From the IMG/VR virus record IMGVR_UViG_3300021197_001013, positions 1 through 32,487 of that record: a stretch of 32,487 nucleotides of DNA, one strand, 5' to 3'. This document shows, one piece after another, positions 30,920 through 32,487 of this stretch. This stretch comes from a virus. Each line of letters begins with the position of its first letter. The first letter of the stretch is position 1. The position numbers were made by a program, and so were the translations under genes. The notes under the pieces are model-generated. The model was not told the origin of the DNA and searched no databases. It saw only the letters and a list, made by a program, of their open reading frames with translations.

Positions 30920-32353
30920 TTAACGCCTCCCTATGATGCGTTCTATTTCGTTAACAAAGTCGTATTGTTTGATTCTACCACCTTTTGCGGCGTTTACCGT
31001 TGGTGCAAATATACTTTCTCCACCAATATCGTATAGGTAGTTTATAAGTGCTAAGTCTCCTGACTCAACATCTACTTGAGTGCCTGTACCAGCAAAAGGT
31101 GTTGCTTGTGTAAGCAGTTGTCCTACAGCATCTTGACCTTTGCCTTTATCATCACCGTCACCATCACCCGGACCTGTACCGGGACCTGTACCCGGACCTG
31201 TACTCGGACCTGTACTCGGACCTGTACCTGTACCTGTACCCGGATCACCCGTAGGATAAGCACAAACACCCATAGCATTTCGAGTCATACCCGGAGGGCA
31301 AGGAGTAGGGCCAGTAGGGCCACCCGGACCTGTACCACCCAAACCACCCGGACCTGTACCACCCAAACCACCCGGCCCACCACCAGCAGGACCAGTAGGG
31401 CCAGTAGGGCCAGTAGGGCCAGTAGAGTCAGCAGGGACCGTTTGAGTTGGTCCCATTACAGGCGTATCAGTGGGTAGATCGAACGCTCCCAACTGCCCAA
31501 TAACATTAATAAGGTTGGGTATTCCCGTATTAGGGTCTGGTTCACCAACTGTAGCAACTTTGTTTCCGCTTACGTCTACTACATGCTCTGCTATAACATC
31601 ACCCGTGCTGTTGAGATCGGGCCTTACTGAGTACTTACCCCCGTCTGCTATAGGTACATCGCTAACATCCCCCGCTGGAAACCTTTCTCCACTAGCAGAT
31701 ACAAAGACATTATCCGAAGCGTCATAAACAAAAACATTCATAGCGTCAGACCCTGTACCCCCAGCAGAAGGAGAAGCATCGCCAATAATATCAGCAGCGG
31801 TGTCAGCGACTGTTTGTGCAGGGTCAGAAGGTAATCCACTAGAAGCACTAGAAGCACTAGAACTTCCTCCACCTCCTGCATCGGCTATAATATTTGGGTT
31901 AACCGGATTATTACTACCTACAGTCATGCCTATTATTTCAGTAGCAAGATCACCACTGCGACTGTTAAGTACATCTAATACTGCCTGTAAATCTTGTTCT
32001 GCTAAGTCAGGATTTGTAGTTGCTCTGTTTATAAGTTCGTCTATTTCACTTTCTAGCCCTGCACCTTCAGCATCTTCCCCTCGACTGCCTAGCACTTGAT
32101 TAGCTTCAAACTGCTCTATAGCTTGGTCAATATCAAACTTTGCTGCTTCTTCAGGAGTCATGGGAGTAGCTTTTAATCCACCCCCATCAAAAATACCCAT
32201 AGCATCTAACACGGACTTGAATATAGAACCTGCTGGTCCTAACGTGCCCATTACGAGATAGTCTAAAGCCTTATCTTTATCCGACCTAGGTTCGCCTCCA
32301 CCTAAGATCGTGTTAACTGCATTGGCGATTGAAACTTCAGTATCTGTAGCCAT
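30920..32353 (-). CDS. Collagen-like virion protein, 477 aa
   Basis: Residues about 1-150 are helical and acidic, about 150-300 are polar beta-rich (Gly/Ser/Asp), and about 307-400 are Gly-Pro-Thr-type triplets (GPTGPTGPTGPAGG, then GTGPGTGPGTGPG), interrupted by a small Cys-containing piece CPPGMTRNAMGVC. The C-terminus reads AAKGGRIKQYDFVNEIERII. Collagen-like triplets usually form trimeric stems in phage fibres or tail parts. The repeat DNA is likely to change length by slippage. This is the first complete gene of the minus-strand operon in the window. Confidence 0.75.
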   Translation of the reverse strand: MATDTEVSIANAVNTILGGGEPRSDKDKALDYLVMGTLGPAGSIFKSVLDAMGIFDGGGLKATPMTPEEAAKFDIDQAIEQFEANQVLGSRGEDAEGAGLESEIDELINRATTNPDLAEQDLQAVLDVLNSRSGDLATEIIGMTVGSNNPVNPNIIADAGGGGSSSASSASSGLPSDPAQTVADTAADIIGDASPSAGGTGSDAMNVFVYDASDNVFVSASGERFPAGDVSDVPIADGGKYSVRPDLNSTGDVIAEHVVDVSGNKVATVGEPDPNTGIPNLINVIGQLGAFDLPTDTPVMGPTQTVPADSTGPTGPTGPTGPAGGGPGGLGGTGPGGLGGTGPGGPTGPTPCPPGMTRNAMGVCAYPTGDPGTGTGTGPSTGPSTGPGTGPGTGPGDGDGDDKGKGQDAVGQLLTQATPFAGTGTQVDVESGDLALINYLYDIGGESIFAPTVNAAKGGRIKQYDFVNEIERIIGRR

Positions 32354-32361
32354 ACCTATCC

Positions 32362-32487
32362 CTACGGTGTTGGTAGCGTTTCTGGCAACGCTGACACAAA
32401 AGTTACGGTTACTAGGGTAGACGGCACGGCAGGGCGGGGACTTGCAGCCGCCTGATAATCAACCGTTATGTTTGTATCGTCTGTTGC
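32362..32487 (-). CDS. Partial CDS, C-terminal 41 residues
   Basis: On the minus strand one frame is open from the window edge to a TAG stop at 32362-32364. The visible residues (for example ATDDTNITVDYQAAAS, ending LPETLPTP) are polar and beta-like, as in a virion protein. The next gene starts 8 bases after this stop, so it belongs to the same operon. The rest lies outside the window. Confidence 0.6.
   Translation of the reverse strand, partial: ATDDTNITVDYQAAASPRPAVPSTLVTVTFVSALPETLPTP

Noticed and set aside
31076-31477. Plus-strand Thr/Arg-rich frame opposite the collagen-like tract
   Set aside because: The repeated peptide pattern is the antisense reading of the collagen-type repeats and has no independent support.

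Overview
The window looks like part of a tailed bacteriophage genome, probably an uncultured marine podovirus-like phage. Replication genes fill the plus strand, and a block of long, low-complexity virion genes lies on the minus strand, ending tail-to-tail with the replication block at 20962-20965. The structural proteins carry sequence habits I associate with marine environmental phages, such as ADGGVVGYAEGG and SDGEFVIPADVVSHLGN. No terminase, portal, capsid, integrase, RNA polymerase, tRNA or rRNA is visible, so the window is a fragment. Composition is moderately AT-rich and several sites resemble sigma-70 promoters. The host cannot be named from the sequence.

Region 1 (1-1673) holds one unrecognised gene, a strong terminator, and about 700 bp without a gene. 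That stretch carries three 30-bp direct repeats, nested 22-bp inverted repeats, AT-rich DNA, and two of three copies of a 16-bp palindrome centred on CACGTG. It looks like a control region or replication origin. Region 2 (1674-7762) has small early-type genes, then a promoter-driven set made of a probable DUF3150 protein, a MoxR/CobS-like AAA+ ATPase and a VWA protein with an HExxH-like motif, followed by unknown genes and a VRR-NUC nuclease.

Region 3 (7763-9781) is the most notable part. A non-coding stretch with long-range RNA pairing is followed by a small gene and then by a 289-aa protein with an IS110/Nop-like Transposase_20 motif but no visible nuclease domain. Three bases after its stop begins a 711-bp array. 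Two conserved 9-mers, A(A/G)CGAGTCA and AG(A/G)CAACCA, alternate and are separated by 9-nt variable segments, giving a 36-nt period through 19 units plus a closing half. This matches the architecture I remember for TIGR-Tas systems (tandem interspaced guide RNA arrays plus Tas proteins, reported in 2025): 36-nt RNAs, each with two short spacers. I read it as a phage-borne, nuclease-less Tas with 19 dual-spacer guides.

Region 4 (9782-20965) is the DNA metabolism block, with many ATGA-type overlaps: small acidic proteins, a DUF3310 protein, a staphylococcal-nuclease-like enzyme, a secreted proline-rich protein, family A DNA polymerase, a Cas4/RecB-like nuclease with four cysteines, a basic HNH-like protein, a SNF2-type helicase, an excisionase-like helix-turn-helix protein, a probable single-stranded-DNA-binding protein with an acidic tail, and a primase-helicase. 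Together these could supply most of a replication and recombination machine.

Region 5 (20962-32487, minus strand) is read from right to left: the end of an upstream gene, a collagen-like structural protein, two smaller virion-type proteins, a 689-aa protein with a calcium-loop-like motif, and a 2054-aa polyvalent protein with a zinc-protease-like HEVAH motif, probably an internal or ejected virion protein.
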